Below are positions 23,601-37,215 of a stretch of 64,000 bases of DNA, piece by piece. The notes beneath the pieces are model-generated. The model was not told the DNA's origin and searched no databases. It saw only the letters and a program-made list of their open reading frames with translations. The stretch's first letter is position 1. Every line of letters begins with the position of its first letter. The position numbers and the translations under genes are program-made. Source of the stretch: Tetranychus cinnabarinus (Eukaryota; Arthropoda; Arachnida; Trombidiformes; Tetranychidae); contig WHVY01000003.1 of NCBI GenBank assembly GCA_022266195.1, positions 8,928,001 to 8,992,000 of the forward strand. Reading direction: 5' to 3'.

Positions 23601-26600
23601 AAATGTCTGCAAATGAATGACCCATTTCGCGATTCGTAACTTCTCTCAAATCTTCTTTTCTAAACTTTCAAACTTACACTGAAAAAACACTGAAAACACG
23701 AGCTTGGACAACATCTAAGAATCGATCAGAAAACGGAAAAAATAACTTAATCATTTTAAAAGAATGTCAGAAAACAACCAATTTTCCAATGTTCATATTC
23801 GCTTCCTCGGATTTTTCGATTATCTATCGAAATTTGAAATCTATTATCGATTGGAAACTCGACGAAACAAACAAACTTTTCTTGATTTTTCTTTGGCACT
23901 TAATTGAGTTGGAAAAGTATTCAAATGATGGATGAAACTATCTATTAAAAAGGGATAAAACTCATCGATTTTTTGGTTTAAATGATTTTTACGATTGAGT
24001 CTTGATTTCACTTTTAAATCAACTTTTCTGTTCACTTCATTGTCTTTCAATGTTTTAAGGTTGACCATTTGAATAATTTGTCATCCTTTTGATTCATGCT
24101 GTTGATTAAAGTGAAACTGATCAAGGTTTACATTAAGTATATCATCTTGTTGTTGCTTGATTTGCCAATTATTTAGCAATTTACATTTAACCATTCAACA
24201 TCAATCAAGGTTAATATTTATTGATTTTACACCTGTTTCCATTCACTTAACAATTTAACTTTCAAGTACAATTTAATCAATTGGTAAGAGTTTAATTTGG
24301 CCACAATTAACTGAGCAAATTGATTGAATAAAGTTGACCTTTTTTCGCGCTTTGCTTTTGTTTGTTTCTTCATTTTCCTAACTAATCTTTCAATTTGTAA
24401 ATATTGAACGATCATTTTTGTTACGATAATCAAACGATATGAAATGATAATTCAGGAAAGAAGAAGAAGAAGAAGAAACTTTTCCTGTTAATTATCGAGA
24501 GAAGCAAAATCGTGATTCAATGTTTTTTTTGTCAAAAAATGTAAATAATTTTCATGCCAAAAGAAGGGATGAATTGCTGTTGAAAGTTGAAAATTAAACT
24601 GAATTCATGAGTTTCCAGATGATAATTATCATCATTTCAATAGAACGTGATTTGGCCTAAAAAATGATATAAACCAATAACTGATAACAATGAGATTTGT
24701 GTAAAGTTTAAGTGAAAACATTTGATATCATTGAATATCTTGCATCAATACATGTAATTGAATGAACATCTCTCATAATGGCTTTTCCCTCTCCAGAATC
24801 TGGATAACAAATCTTGAAACACAATAATCAAAGTAAACTTAATGAAAGGTAAATGCTCATGATTACATGATACATTCACATTTAGTAGATTAGTTGGGAA
24901 ATGGGTTGAACAAGTTAAAGGATAAGTTAATCAATAATGTTCAACCTTCTCAAATTGTTTAGGAATTTAAATCAACTTTGCAACAAAGTAATAAAATGAG
25001 GCGAAATATGAATCCCGAGCATTTTGTTTGTTTTTGTTTCAAGTTGCCTTCAAGTTAATCAGTTGCAACAAATGAATATAAGATTACAGTTTAACCAGAA
25101 ATGTGCAAAGTATCAAAGTTACAGTTAACTAGAAGTTGATTCAATTAAAACGGTTAGAGGTTAACCCAAGAGCATCTGTTGAGGAGGAAAGATTGAACGA
25201 CATTTCGAGTGATTTTGTTTCAAGCAAAAATGTCGACCAATTTGGGGGCTCATTAAAGGTAAAGAAACGGTTTCACTTGAATTTTGTTTCCAGGTAAACA
25301 TTTTAATTGCATCTATAGGTTTCTCTTGTTGCTTTTGACACATTTCAAGACATGCTCATTTGCTGATGAAATAGGAAGTGGGAGGGTGCAGGGGGTGGTC
25401 TGACTGGTAAAGGCTTTTATAGTTAATTTGATAAACGTTTTTTGTTTTTTTCAGGTTCAACCTGATAGGCTGGAATCAGGTATGAATCAGATGGAGGTAA
25501 GTTGTTTCCAATTAAAGAAGTTTATTTTTTCAAGAAATCAACTTTTACTGTTATCTTTTCTGGTCAACATTTAATTGAATTTTATCATATTTCAAATTTA
25601 TTGAAATTCAATGGGAAAAATAACATTAGCTAATCATTTAATCATCATTTTTAATGATCATTACATTTCCCTTTCTTGCAACTGTCTTTAACTTTGCGAT
25701 TGGAAATAAGAAATTGAATCAATTTCCTTGTTTTTCTTTGTTTCATTAAAACTCATCTCTGGTTAATTCAACAATTATACTTAACAATTTTTAATAGACT
25801 TTTAATTGATTCATCTGCCGGTTGCCATTTCAACAGATCATCAGATAATTTTAGACGATTAAAAATGTTGATTTGTTTTCTTCGCATATTTGATCGGTTA
25901 AACATTGGAAACATTCATGAAAATAAAATCATTGAAATGATCAGCGAAAAGTTGATCCAAGTTTAGACTCATCTGCATCGACAACGATATTGTCGAAGTC
26001 AGGTTACATAAGAATTCATATTTTTCTTTCTTATTCTCATTTCCTCAGTTTTCAGTCAACAATCGATTGAATTCTGGTCAAAGATTCGACTAATAAATAC
26101 TTTTCTTCTTATTGTTGAGCGAAAATTGTAAAGGTAATCATTTACTTTCCTTTACTTGATTGAGTAAAATAATACACTTGGAAATGGATACAGTCAATGA
26201 AGATGATAGGTGGAATTGAGAATTGAGATTCTTTTCTGATAATGGAAAATGTTATTACTATTATCAACGAAAAAGGGTTTTTACTTGTTAATAGATGTTG
26301 AAATCAAATGAATGTGACTATCTCTCGTTAAATAATTCACGGAATCATCGGAAAAGTTTTAAAAAATCATTTCCATCGTTTAACCGAGAAAATATTGTAA
26401 AGTTAAATTGAGTAACTTAGGGAATGAAAACTGTCAAACAGATGATTAGTCGAGTTTTGTGTTTGTATCACCTGCTTGATGATTAGCTTTAAATTGGTTT
26501 CCAAAAGGTAAATGTTCATAATTGTTAACTGATTCATCTTCATTCAAATTTCAATTCCATCTTAATCTCATTCATTTGTTTCATTCATCATTTTCTTGTT

Positions 26601-27615
26601 AACTTTGCCTAAAGTTTTTCACCATTTGCTCTTCAGATTAAAATCAAGATTCAAACAATTCACATTCGCAATTTCATACAACAAAAATTTACCAAATGTT
26701 TTCATAAATTTTTTATTCAACAAGACTTTTCAGTTCATCTATCGATTCATTTATATAATTTTGAAGAAAAGGTATTTGACAAAAAATATGATTGTGATTG
26801 AAGATGATAAATTGGAGGAAGATGTTCATCATTAACCATTTACCAAAGAGTTAAATGTTTGGCCAGAAAACATGAAGAAAAAGCTTTTTCGTTGTGTTCA
26901 TGTTTAGTTAAACAAGTCATTTAACGATCTGATTAAGGCAAGTTGGTAGTAAAGTTAATTAACCAATAAGTGTTGCCAGGTCTACAGCAATTTGTGCAAC
27001 AATTTGAAACAAACTTGCAAGAGAATGGAGAGAAATTTGAAAATTGGCTTTTTGAAGCATATCACAACCAATGGCCAGTGTAAAGCCATTAATATTGACC
27101 TTTTACTGACTAAAAGCATTTCAAGTGGTTAAAGGTTAAATGATCAAGATTGAGTTGCCGAAATTGTCAAACTGTTGTAATAAATGAAAATATTTTAATC
27201 TAATTTTTGCCTAAAAGTTGAATCTCAAGATTCGAAGCGCGAATCAAAGAAATGTTCACTTGAAACATGATTTTCACCATTTGGAGCTGTTTTCACATAA
27301 AATTTACTCTAAACTGTTTCAACCAATTAATTCAATTTATCCCTGATTGACTAGTCAATTGAAAAGGAATGAAATTCGAAAAGAAATCTTACCTGTTTTG
27401 GACATTCCAACTGCAAGGCATTTTTTTAATCGACAACTTTTACATGAAGTGCGATTTTTTTTGTTGATCACACATTGATTACTGTTTTTACACTCTCCAA
27501 TGGTTGATGGATTATTATAAGTCCTACCGAAAAAAGATTTACATCCTTCACAGGTAAAGGCACCAAAGTGATAACCAGCGGCTGGTTCACCGCAAACTTT
27601 GCACAATTGATTCAT
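20700..27615 (-). CDS. Knirps-family orphan nuclear receptor (NR0A type), two coding exons
   Basis: A predicted sequence-specific DNA-binding repressor of the knirps/knirps-like/eagle family. Exon 1 is 27393-27615 and exon 2 is 20700-22159, with a 5233-bp intron (donor CAG/GTAAGA, acceptor AACAG/GA). The phase is consistent and gives 560 residues. An in-frame TAA directly precedes the ATG. Residues 1-75 are the C4 zinc-finger domain: finger 1 cysteines 5, 8, 22, 25 with P-box CEGCKS; finger 2 cysteines 42, 48, 58, 61. The intron splits GMSKTG from SRYGRRSNWFK, the family-specific extension (kni box). No ligand-binding domain follows, as is known for this family. The rest is Asn/Ser-rich, with an acidic run at about 475-495. 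Two CtBP-recruitment-type motifs are seen: PIDLSRK at 452-458 and PLDLTAK at 537-543. The family acts in embryonic patterning. Which paralogue this corresponds to cannot be told, so no symbol is given. Confidence 0.93.
22824..22845. repeat. (GA)n tract in the intron
   Basis: A nearly uninterrupted GA dinucleotide run. In arthropods such tracts can bind GAGA-type factors; a regulatory role here is inference. Confidence 0.7.
26130..27165. repeat. Duplicated non-coding blocks, copy 2 (order A-B-C-D), intronic
   Basis: Blocks A, B, C and D of the 16.3-19.9 kb region lie here in circularly permuted order and almost back to back, with gaps of about 80, 5 and 4 bp. A further short match follows: 27168-27200 resembles 19243-19290, sharing ATTGTCAAACT and TTGTAATAA. 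The copy ends about 230 bp from exon 1 of the knirps-family gene, so it is placed where an intronic enhancer would be. No coding potential is conserved between the copies. Confidence 0.85.
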
Positions 27616-28120
27616 TTAAGTAGTAAAATCCGCAGTTGATTGAGTAAATGAATGATGAGACGAAAACAGTTGTAACCAGTCGAACAGACGAAAACAACGA
27701 AAAAACAAAACGATGAGGATAAATGGTGAAGCGTTTTTCAAATGTCAATGATTGAAAAATGGATTAAAAAAAGGTAAACAAAAAAGTGCAAAACCAAAGT
27801 GAAAAAATAACGTTGACACTGTTTATCAATTGGTTAATGTTGTTTTACAAAAAAAGTTGAAAAAGTGAACAAAAAACGATTCAAGGAAGAGAGATGAACA
27901 AGTAATGAGTGAGCCAAAGAGGCACATGCGTAGCCACTTGCCACTCAGCGAACTCACTCGATTCTCACTTACCTTTAATTTCAAGGTAACATTCAATTTT
28001 GCTCAGGTAAAATAATCTTCTCTTTCTTTTACCTTTTTCTTGCCTTTCTTTCATTTGTCAATAAATCTCGCCATTCACTTTCGCAATCCTAAACAAATAC
28101 AATGTTCAGAGTGAAACTTG
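27616..28120 (-). promoter_or_regulatory. Candidate 5' UTR/promoter region of the knirps-family gene
   Basis: Sequence immediately upstream of the start codon on the minus strand. A patch at about 27900-27965 is clearly richer in G and C than its surroundings. No TATA box or initiator could be assigned with confidence, and non-coding 5' exons may lie further out. Confidence 0.25.
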
Positions 28121-31100
28121 ACTTTTGATATCGAAGAGGAATCTTCAATGCTTCATTTTACTCAATTGTTATCGGGCTACAATTGAGGTGAGTTGTGAGA
28201 AAAGGTAAAGTACAAGATTGATATATAATACAGTTAATCAAGTTTACAAGACAATCATGACCAACAATGAGAACATGTAAAGTGATGAAAACAAGTACAA
28301 GATGAACAACAAACAGCAACATCATAATCAACCGGGGAATCAAGATGAAGAGCGAAAAACTGGTTTCTCTTTCTCCTTCTGCTGTTGATCTCTTTTCTCT
28401 CGTCTTCGTCTTCATCATCCTTGGTTCAATTAGGTAAAAGATGAAAATGTTTTTTGTTGACGGTTAAGAAGCTAAAGGGAGAAACAAGGTGAACAATAAT
28501 TGAATTATGTATATTAATTTCAGGGATAAATCATCTTTATAAATTGGTTGAAATGATTTCATGATAATCAAGGAGAGTTGAGCTTTGTTTTTCACCTTTA
28601 CACATCGTCTATGCTAATGAATTTTCTGTCAATGAAAATGGATGAAACTTACATTTTTTACCTTCTTTTGTCATTCTTTTTGTCTCATTTTATTCAAAGT
28701 TTCAATTCTTGGTTTTTTTTCTTCTTGAATTTCTTAAGAGTTTGATGAGAAGATGAAGAAAAATAAATGAAAGGATAAAAGTTGAAAATGTTGTCGAGCG
28801 ATAAAATCGAAGGTAATTTTTAAATAATGTTGGCCAATTCAAGGTTAATCAATGAATCTCATGCCGTGAACGGGAAGAAATGATTAAGAATGAATTAAAT
28901 ATCATGCAATGAATTTAGCCATTTGGTAAGCTGAATCGGGTGAAAGTGAGAGAAGAAGAAGAAGAAGAAAAAAAATGTTAAAACAAAGTTACTTTCAGTA
29001 GGTAAGAACCAGTTAACATGAGAAACGTCAACGTTTTCTTGTTGCTCAATGAAACTCTATTAGAGGGAAAATGAAACGAATCGCATGAAAAGCAAAGGTA
29101 AACTTGATAAACAAATTGGATTCAGGAAGATATTGAAAACTTCATTTTTTTATAAGACTAATTGGCTAATTTTGCATTAAAGGTGGAAAAGATGAAATGA
29201 TATAAAAAAGCATCGAATGAAAGTTTCATTTTTTTTTCTTCACCATTTTCTTAATGAAAGTCAAAGTACAAAATCAATTGGATTAGCATCAGTATACAGT
29301 TTGAATTGAATATCTGATTTAACGGCGAAGGGAAAAGTGGGAAAAAGGTGGCTTGGCAGAATGAAGATGAAGGTGAAATGAGGTGAAAACGAAGCAAATT
29401 CAGAAGTAGAATCATGAACACGGTAATCAAAAGTAGAAGTGAATACAACTGCAAAATCAGTAAACGAGGTCATTCAGTAATAACAAGAAAATTGGATAAA
29501 AGTTATCATATTGTTTAGGTAAAGTTAATGTGAAAGTGAACACTTTGAAACTTGTTCAATTGTAACTCGGTTGACCATTGATCAATTGGATGAGAAAGTT
29601 GATCTTGAAGAAGAAGAAAATTGTTCTTTGTTCCAAGGTTTTCCATGAAATGTTTCCATTCCTGACAAAATATCATCAAAGTTGGTCATGAAAAAAATGG
29701 AAACAATTGAAATTTGGAAAATCGAAAGTCAAAGTCTAATTATGAATTTCAACTTGATCTTGATTTAGTTTTTCAACAAAGTTTTGCCTTCTTTACTCAA
29801 AGAGCAATTAATGTTGAAATGTAAAGATGAACTGAAATGAAACTTTTTTGGTGGAAAAAAGTGATTCGACGAAAAAGCATGTTGAATGTTGAAGTTGATG
29901 TTGAAGCAGAAGAGTTGTTGTCGAGTTTTGATTGCGTGCCTTTACCTGTTAATCAGTTCACCATGAATCTGGTGATCTTGAATTAACGTTGTTCTGGTTT
30001 CCCTCTCATGTTATTCATAATTTCCAGTTTTCTTCTCTTGTTATTAAAGCAAGAAAAGTTATTTAACATGTCAACTATGAAATGACAATCATTTTCCCTT
30101 CATATTCATCGTAAAAACTTCCTTAATTAGACAATGTCGTTCCCGTAGCCTTAATATTACATTGTACTTTAATAATTATTTTAAATGTTAATCGCAATGA
30201 AAGAAAGTCCTTGGATGTAAAAAATTCAACTCTTTTCTTAATTCATCTTTGATCAATTAAACTAATTAAAGTAAAAATCAGTCTCCAATTGTTGATTACA
30301 ATTCAATACAATTGACAGTTGAATGTTTCCAATTTTAATTTAGTTTTGCCAATCATTAACTTTCCCAGCTTCAACCTTTTCATTTTTATTGTTTCAACAG
30401 GCCTTCAACTAATGCCGAGTCCAGGTTTTATGGATAACAAGATCATGAAAATTGGCCTGAGAATTGAATGGATAATGAAAGAAGAGTTTAAATTTAATTA
30501 ATTGCTGATATAAAATGAGTGGCGAAAAGAAAAAGTAAAAGTTAATTGAAGCAGAAAGTAAAATGAAACCTTGACCTGGTTAGGCTTAAAAGATGAGAAT
30601 CTTGAATCTTCATTTTCGAGATTCGCTAAAATTCAATTTCCTCATTTTCTGAATAATGAAGCTCCAGGTAACCGGAAACAGAGAGCGAGATAAACATTGG
30701 AAAAGTAGAAAATGGAAAAGAGAGAAAAAATGAGTTGACGAAATTCGAGTTTAGCTTTTGAACGAATTTGCAAAATTGACATTTTCAGTTATTTTTTAAA
30801 TTCTTTCAGGGTGATTAACCATGTATGACAATGTTTCTTGAATGGAAAAGCAAATTGTCTCGGAATTTCTTGTTGAGGAAAAACTGAAAGACTAATTGAC
30901 TGGCACTTTTACATAGCTGTTACTCACCAACTTTGCTCTTCATTTCAGCTTATTCTTGGAAGAAGTTGAATAAAGCTGAAAACTGGAAAGACCTTGATAT
31001 GGAATCATAGTTACGAATAAATGAAAAAGAGAAATAAATTCATGCCAACCTGATTTTCATCATATTACTATTGACCATGGTAACTAGCGAAGGATCCTTT

Positions 31101-34100
31101 TCTTTCTTTTCTTACTTTTTTCTTCTCTCTTTTTTTCTCTGTTCGATGGTTTTTGCATGATTCCAACGGACTTTAGAGTTTTTTTTCACTCGCTCTCTCT
31201 CACTCTTTCGGGGAAACACCGATAAAACATGAGAACATGACGATTCAAGAAACCAGGTAAAGAGAAAGGGAGAGAAGGAGAAGAAAAATATGAATCAAGA
31301 AGAAAAAAAATGAAAGTAAAAGTTGCTCAGATTAATATACCTGATGCTACCTTGAAAAGGATCGAGGAAAAGGTCCGACTGTTATTTCATTTTTGCATCA
31401 TTTTCATGTTCAACTTATCATTATATTTTCTTACTTGGTAAACTTCAAATTTATTGTCACGAAACTAATAATTTCTCATTATTATTATTATATTTAGACT
31501 CTTTTATTGTCATCGCTTTATTCATTCTTTGCCATCATTCACATTCAAGTTCAAATTGTCATTCCTGTTTTGCCTTCTTTTTTTTATATCAACAAGGTAA
31601 AGCAATTCTGTCCATTAAATTGACCAATTCAAGTTGAACAACAACCTTTTCAATTTTCAATATTTCTGTTGACCTAACCATTAAAGCTTTATGTTCCCAT
31701 AAGTTCACTTCGTGAGATTAGTCTTTTGCTATTTACAGATATTTTTACCGGGAAATAATCTTCGCTTGCATTTATTGGTTTCAATTTTTGTCCTAATTAA
31801 AGATCAAGTGAATCAAAACTTACAATTTACAGGGTGACGAATGAACGACTTCATCACCTGATTTCTAGGTAACAATATTGAACTCTTGTAAAGCATATAA
31901 TCGGAATCGGAAAAAGTTTTGTCATGTTCAGTGTGAAAAAATGACTGATTCAAATTTTGAGCGAAAAATTGATTTAATCGAATTTGGAAGCGTCAAGATG
32001 CTCTAGACCCAAATTCCCATTCAGATCGTCTTACTTACAATTGCTAGTTGTTTTACCTTTAGATTTCCTGGTTTTTGATTTTGAAAAATTTTTAAAGGTA
32101 ACTTTAATGTCTTGGTTATTTTGAAATCAATTAGTGAACTTTGTTTTCCATTATTAACTTGACTTTTGTTGGCTAATTTGCTTGAAGCACGTTTCGTTGG
32201 TACATAACAATGAGACATTTGGGAATCCCGACTGTAACAGTAAAATTGACAATTCAAACCTTTTATTCAACATTAGCATTTCAAATTGTTAATACAATTT
32301 GCCCAATGACGAACCAAAGAAGCCAATCTTTCACATTTAACTTGAAATTTTTACGAGATCTTTTTATTGACATAATTCCGTTAGCATAAACTTGAAATAA
32401 CTCTTAACCAAACCACGTCATAAAGAGATGATTTAATGATTTGCAAATGCCAAAGTTAGTCATAATTTTAACATGTAAATTTATCATGAAAAGAGTGCAA
32501 AAAAAAGTCTGAAATAGAATCTTGAAAAATTGATTCATGATAATTTCTGAGCAGCAGAAAAAAATGATTCGATTATTGCCATTTCATTGATGAACAAGAA
32601 AAAGTTTGTTTACAAATAAAAGTTTAGTTACAAATTATTCATGCTTTAATTTCATTGAAATTTTTTCCAATTTATATCATCATGTGTTGATGACAACATG
32701 ATGTTCAAGAATAAACGATTGATCGCCACAAATCGAGGCTGATGAGGGCCTTCTCAATGAAGTTTAGAAGAGCGAAAATGAGAAAAAAACTTTTTTTCAG
32801 GTTAAACAAAGAGGAAGAAGTACTTGAATTGACTACATGAAAGGTTGAGAATAATGTTCAAGACAGGGATGAATAAGATGAAGATGAATATGATGTTACA
32901 GAAGAGTGCAAGACTCTTACCTTGATTGACCATTGCAGAGAGAAAGGAAGAAGACCAAACCGGTTCCATAAAAAAAATTAAAGCAAACATTGAGTGTTTT
33001 ATTTAGCCTTGATGTTGATGCTTTTTCCAGTTTAATTTGTAACCAAAAAAAGGTAAAAAAAAGTAAATCTCCAATCCATTTACATTGAGCGTGTCTGACT
33101 AGCAAAAAACATTGCAATTGATTCATTCAAAATTGAATCTTTTCTTCACTCAATGATTCACTTTATCATCTTTTTTTTTGCTTGTTCAACTCAAACTTGT
33201 TAATTAAATATTCAAACTCTTAATGGATAAACATGCAACTTTATTTATTCTTGTTATTCTATTTTTTTTCTTCTTCTTTACCTTTTCTTTACCTTTTTTT
33301 CCGAGTTACCTTTATTTCCCTCTCAACACCTCGAATACTTGATTGGCCTGGTAATCACGATTAATCTTTTTTGATGAATTTCCATTTAATACAACAAAAT
33401 TTGAGCATTTTAATTGCTTTTAATTTTTAATGGTTCAACTTTGAACAACAATATTGCTTTGATGGCGAGTTTTTTGTTTGTGCAAATTTTGCTTTAATTG
33501 TTTTTTTTGCGCTTTTTTGCGTTTCGTTGATGAAAAGAGTGATGAATGTTCAGTGAATCAGTTTCAATGACCTAGATGAGTCTAGATTGTCTTTGGTTGC
33601 GCACGAAAAATGAGAGCATTCAGTGCAATACTGATTGTGATTGGTTGCCATCAACATCCCATGAAAATGCTGAGCTCAATTCATGCGCATGAGAAAAATA
33701 TTTACACAGATTTTTATGAATTCCCATGTTAAAGTATAGACTTCACAATTCGTCGACTTTACCAACAAGTTGAGTCTTTAATCAAGCCAGTCAACTCACT
33801 TACCAACGAACAAGTTAAGTAACAGAGAATGTAAACTAAAGTGACATTTGTTTTATTCGAAATCGAATTTTTCTCAGATAAATTGAACAAATTTCATTTT
33901 AAAGTTTGATGCAGAATTGGCGAAAAAAGAATGATCCATTTTGAGATTTTCTGATTTTTTCCTTCAATTGGAATGAAACTTTTACAATGAAAATCTGATG
34001 AACATGTTCAAGTCTATCAAGACTAACCTTTTGTTTTGAAGCTTTATTGGATTAAGCTGTTTCGATGAAAACTGAGCGAAAACTAAACATCTAAAAACGT

Positions 34101-37100
34101 TTCCCAAACTGAAGTTGAACCTTGAATTTTCTGCAATTTATTCAAACCCATAAGCAGAAGCTTTTATTAAATCAATAAAATCATCTGAACATCTGTTTAT
34201 CATGATGAATAAATTTAAGGGAAGGAAAACTCGAATAGATGATTACAGTTAAACCATTGAGCTTTTTATACCATTTTTCAGCCTTTTTTTCATTTCTTTT
34301 TGTTGACCAAACTCTTGAATCCAATATTCAACAGTAGCTGGAAGCAAATTGCATAAATTATCGTCGGAAAAAGAAGTTCGTTAATTGAATTGGCATGTGT
34401 TGCATTGTTCAAATTGAATATCCATTGTAACATTTTTGGGCAAAACTGTTTGCACGAAGAAACTTGTTTGATTCAGAAAATACAATTTACTGATTATTGA
34501 CCATCGTCCAAGGAAGCACTCGAAGCATTGATTTTATTTTGCACAATTTTGGCATAAATTTCAGTTAATCATGCAAATGTGTTATCCAAGGACAGTTATA
34601 TGAAAATAGCTTCATTCATCAATAGCATTAACTAGTCCATTTGAAGAGCGAAGTCAATCTGTTCTCATGACGTCAAGATGCAACGAAAAAATGAAGTTTC
34701 CATTATCAGAGTAAATAATGAACAGAGAGAAAAGTTAACCTTTTCGTTTTCTGTCAATAATCGAACCTTGAATTATTGGAAAATGTTCATTTTGCATTCT
34801 CATTTCAGACTACTTGAACAACCCTGGAAAACAATCGTGTTTCTTCCTTGGTTCAAGTACTCATCGATCACAAGTAAATTAAAACAAATTGTTTCAAATG
34901 TTCATTTCTTGGAACAACAAGAAGAAGAAAATTGCATTTTTCGCTGACAAGTTGCCTAATGGAAGTTTCCAGTTATCTGTAACCATGATGATTACCGGAC
35001 AATTCAAGGGATCGCATTAACCTCATCAGGAACAATCATTCAGCTCATTGAGCAATCTAACTCCTCTGGATGACAGGTTCAACATTTTTCTATTTTTCAC
35101 CATTTTCTCATTATCATTAGATAACTTTTCTCCATCTTTTTTCACTTCAATTTTGGGCTTAATGTTGGATGAAATGGTTCCTGTCAATCAGTGCAATATT
35201 AACTTTACCTGAAGCTCGTGGTTCAAGACGCGTGTATAGTCATCATGAGTCTCATCATTTATTTGATTACAAATCTTCTTCTGATCAAAGTTGAACACAA
35301 CTTGAAATCTCAACATTAAACTAAAGTTAATTGAATAACTTCCCATTGTAGTGTCAATAATGATACTGACAACTTAAAGGTAAATCACCTTAAAGATGAA
35401 CATGATGATGATGATTAAAAAACCTTTAACTGATAACTTTAACACTTCTCTTGATTAAATTGAGTTAAAGAGCAAAGTTAAGAAGCGTTTGTTGTCATCA
35501 ATTTTGATGGATTCTCATCTCATCCTCATCACCATCAGGCCATAATCATCATCATCATCTTATCCTTTTTTTCATTGATCAATAAATGTCTATTTAACTC
35601 GATTGTTCTCAATCAACTTTTTTTCCTTTGATATTCAGGAGAAGGTAAAATATTAACACATTTTTTGTTTCAACTGAACACAATCATTGATGATATGAAA
35701 GCTTATTTGTCATTATCAATTTATCGCCTATCTATTAACTATTATAATTGATTATCTCATTTTGATAGATGAATTGATAATGAGCCTCAAAATGATATTC
35801 CATGTTGAAAATTGTTCATGTTTCATGCATGTCAACCATTTGTTTTTGTTTACAAAGTTTCGCTCAATTTTCATTCTCAATCTTAAACTTTTTGACAGAA
35901 CTTTTAGGAATGTATTTAACCAATTTCAACTGACAGCTCACAATGAATATCATTTTCAGGACAAGTTTGCCAGTTGAAACAAGTTGGCCTTTCAGCAAAA
36001 GTCTTGCCTCTTTCAACCAATAAAACTCTGACCATTGAAATTGGTTCATTTTTTTGCTGGAAAATGAAATGAATTTGAAGAAAAGAGAGAAATTTCATTT
36101 TCTTTGAAAACAAACTTGCGCAACGTTTAAACTTGATAATTTAATATTCAAGGAGATTGCGTGAGAGATTGAATTCAATATTATCATGTAAAGCTTGAGA
36201 CTATTTAGTGGTAAATCAATGGGAAATTGCATGTTAAAACCAATAACATGAATGATTGTTGAACTGTAAACCTTGAAAAAGTAAAACCAAAAGTGGCCAA
36301 AGAGGCAGATTTCTGGTGAAACAGATTCTGAACATTTTTTTTTGTTCAGTTGTTTTCGTTGTTGAACAGTTGAAATTTGTTTCGATTTCTCAATCCTCTT
36401 CCATCATGATGGAACCTCGTTTTTTGGGTTTTGAAGGGCAAATCATTGTAGTTTGCAAATAGAAGTTATTTTCAATTTTAGATCAATGATTTCACCCCAT
36501 TCCATGGTAATTCATGTCTCATGATGTTGACTTCATCTAGGTTTTGCTTTGCTTTTTCATGGATAGTTTTTGTTTGAATAAAGAAGCTCAAATGATGTAA
36601 CTTTTTTTCTTCTTTTGCCACTTTTCGACTGATGATGATGATCCAAAATTGACTCGCAGATTAACAAATTAATGAGCATGTTTCTACATCATTAACATCA
36701 AAATTGAAAGAGATAACAATTTATTAATGGAATAATCTGTATGATAATAAATAAGGGTAACATGAGGTTAATCACGAAAATTTAATGAACAAAAACAAAT
36801 ACTTTTTTTTGGCAACTTTGAATGTGAATCAGTAAGCAAAATGTTTGTTACGCAAAGAAACCAAGAAGAAGCAAAGAAAAGTAAAAAGGGTAAAAATGTG
36901 TGAAAAAAGCAAGGTAAAGTCCAGAGTAACTATTGATAGTAAATGACCACAAAATTGGGTAAAAAATTGAGAAACAAATGTTGGTAAAGAGTAAATGTTA
37001 ATGGAGTAAAAGTGCAGAAACTCGGAAAAAAACAATTGAACAACATTGGATTCTTTTGCATCAACCAACCGATCAACAGTTTAATGGGCTATAACAAGAG

Positions 37101-37215
37101 TATTAAACGTTAAGTACATTTATGAAGCAAGTTAACATATCAAAAGGTAAACATCGAGTTAACGTCAGATTGATAACTCATCATTGGTGAACAAAATTGA
37201 AAAAGTTAAGCATAA
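28121..37215. other. Non-coding upstream landscape of the knirps-family gene
   Basis: About 9 kb without a supported exon. It holds (AGA)n at about 28950-28970, CT-rich stretches (for example 31100-31205) and frequent AGGTAA/TTACCT words, often after A, C or T (for example 28203, 29095, 31255, 33280-33312). ORFs such as 29251-29473, 32802-33126 and 34678-34947 overlap, lack motifs and are probably chance. Confidence 0.5.
28950..28970. repeat. (AGA)n microsatellite
   Basis: A GAA/AGA trinucleotide run followed by poly-A on the plus strand. Confidence 0.75.

Larger units (their letters stand above)
22160..27392 (-). other. Large intron of the knirps-family gene
   Basis: 5.2 kb between the two coding exons, far longer than the 62-111 bp introns of the NAA25 gene in this window. 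It contains a (GA)n tract at 22824-22845, an ATCATGAT-rich patch at about 22490-22560, a GAA tract near 24460 and, next to exon 1, the permuted duplicate blocks at 26130-27165. No additional coding exon was found; ORFs inside it are unsupported. Confidence 0.8.

Noticed and set aside
26596..26835. ORFs shared in position between the two duplicated blocks (19542-19918 and 26596-26835)
   Set aside because: The blocks are similar as DNA, but indels shift the frames and no common protein is kept, so coding function is unlikely.
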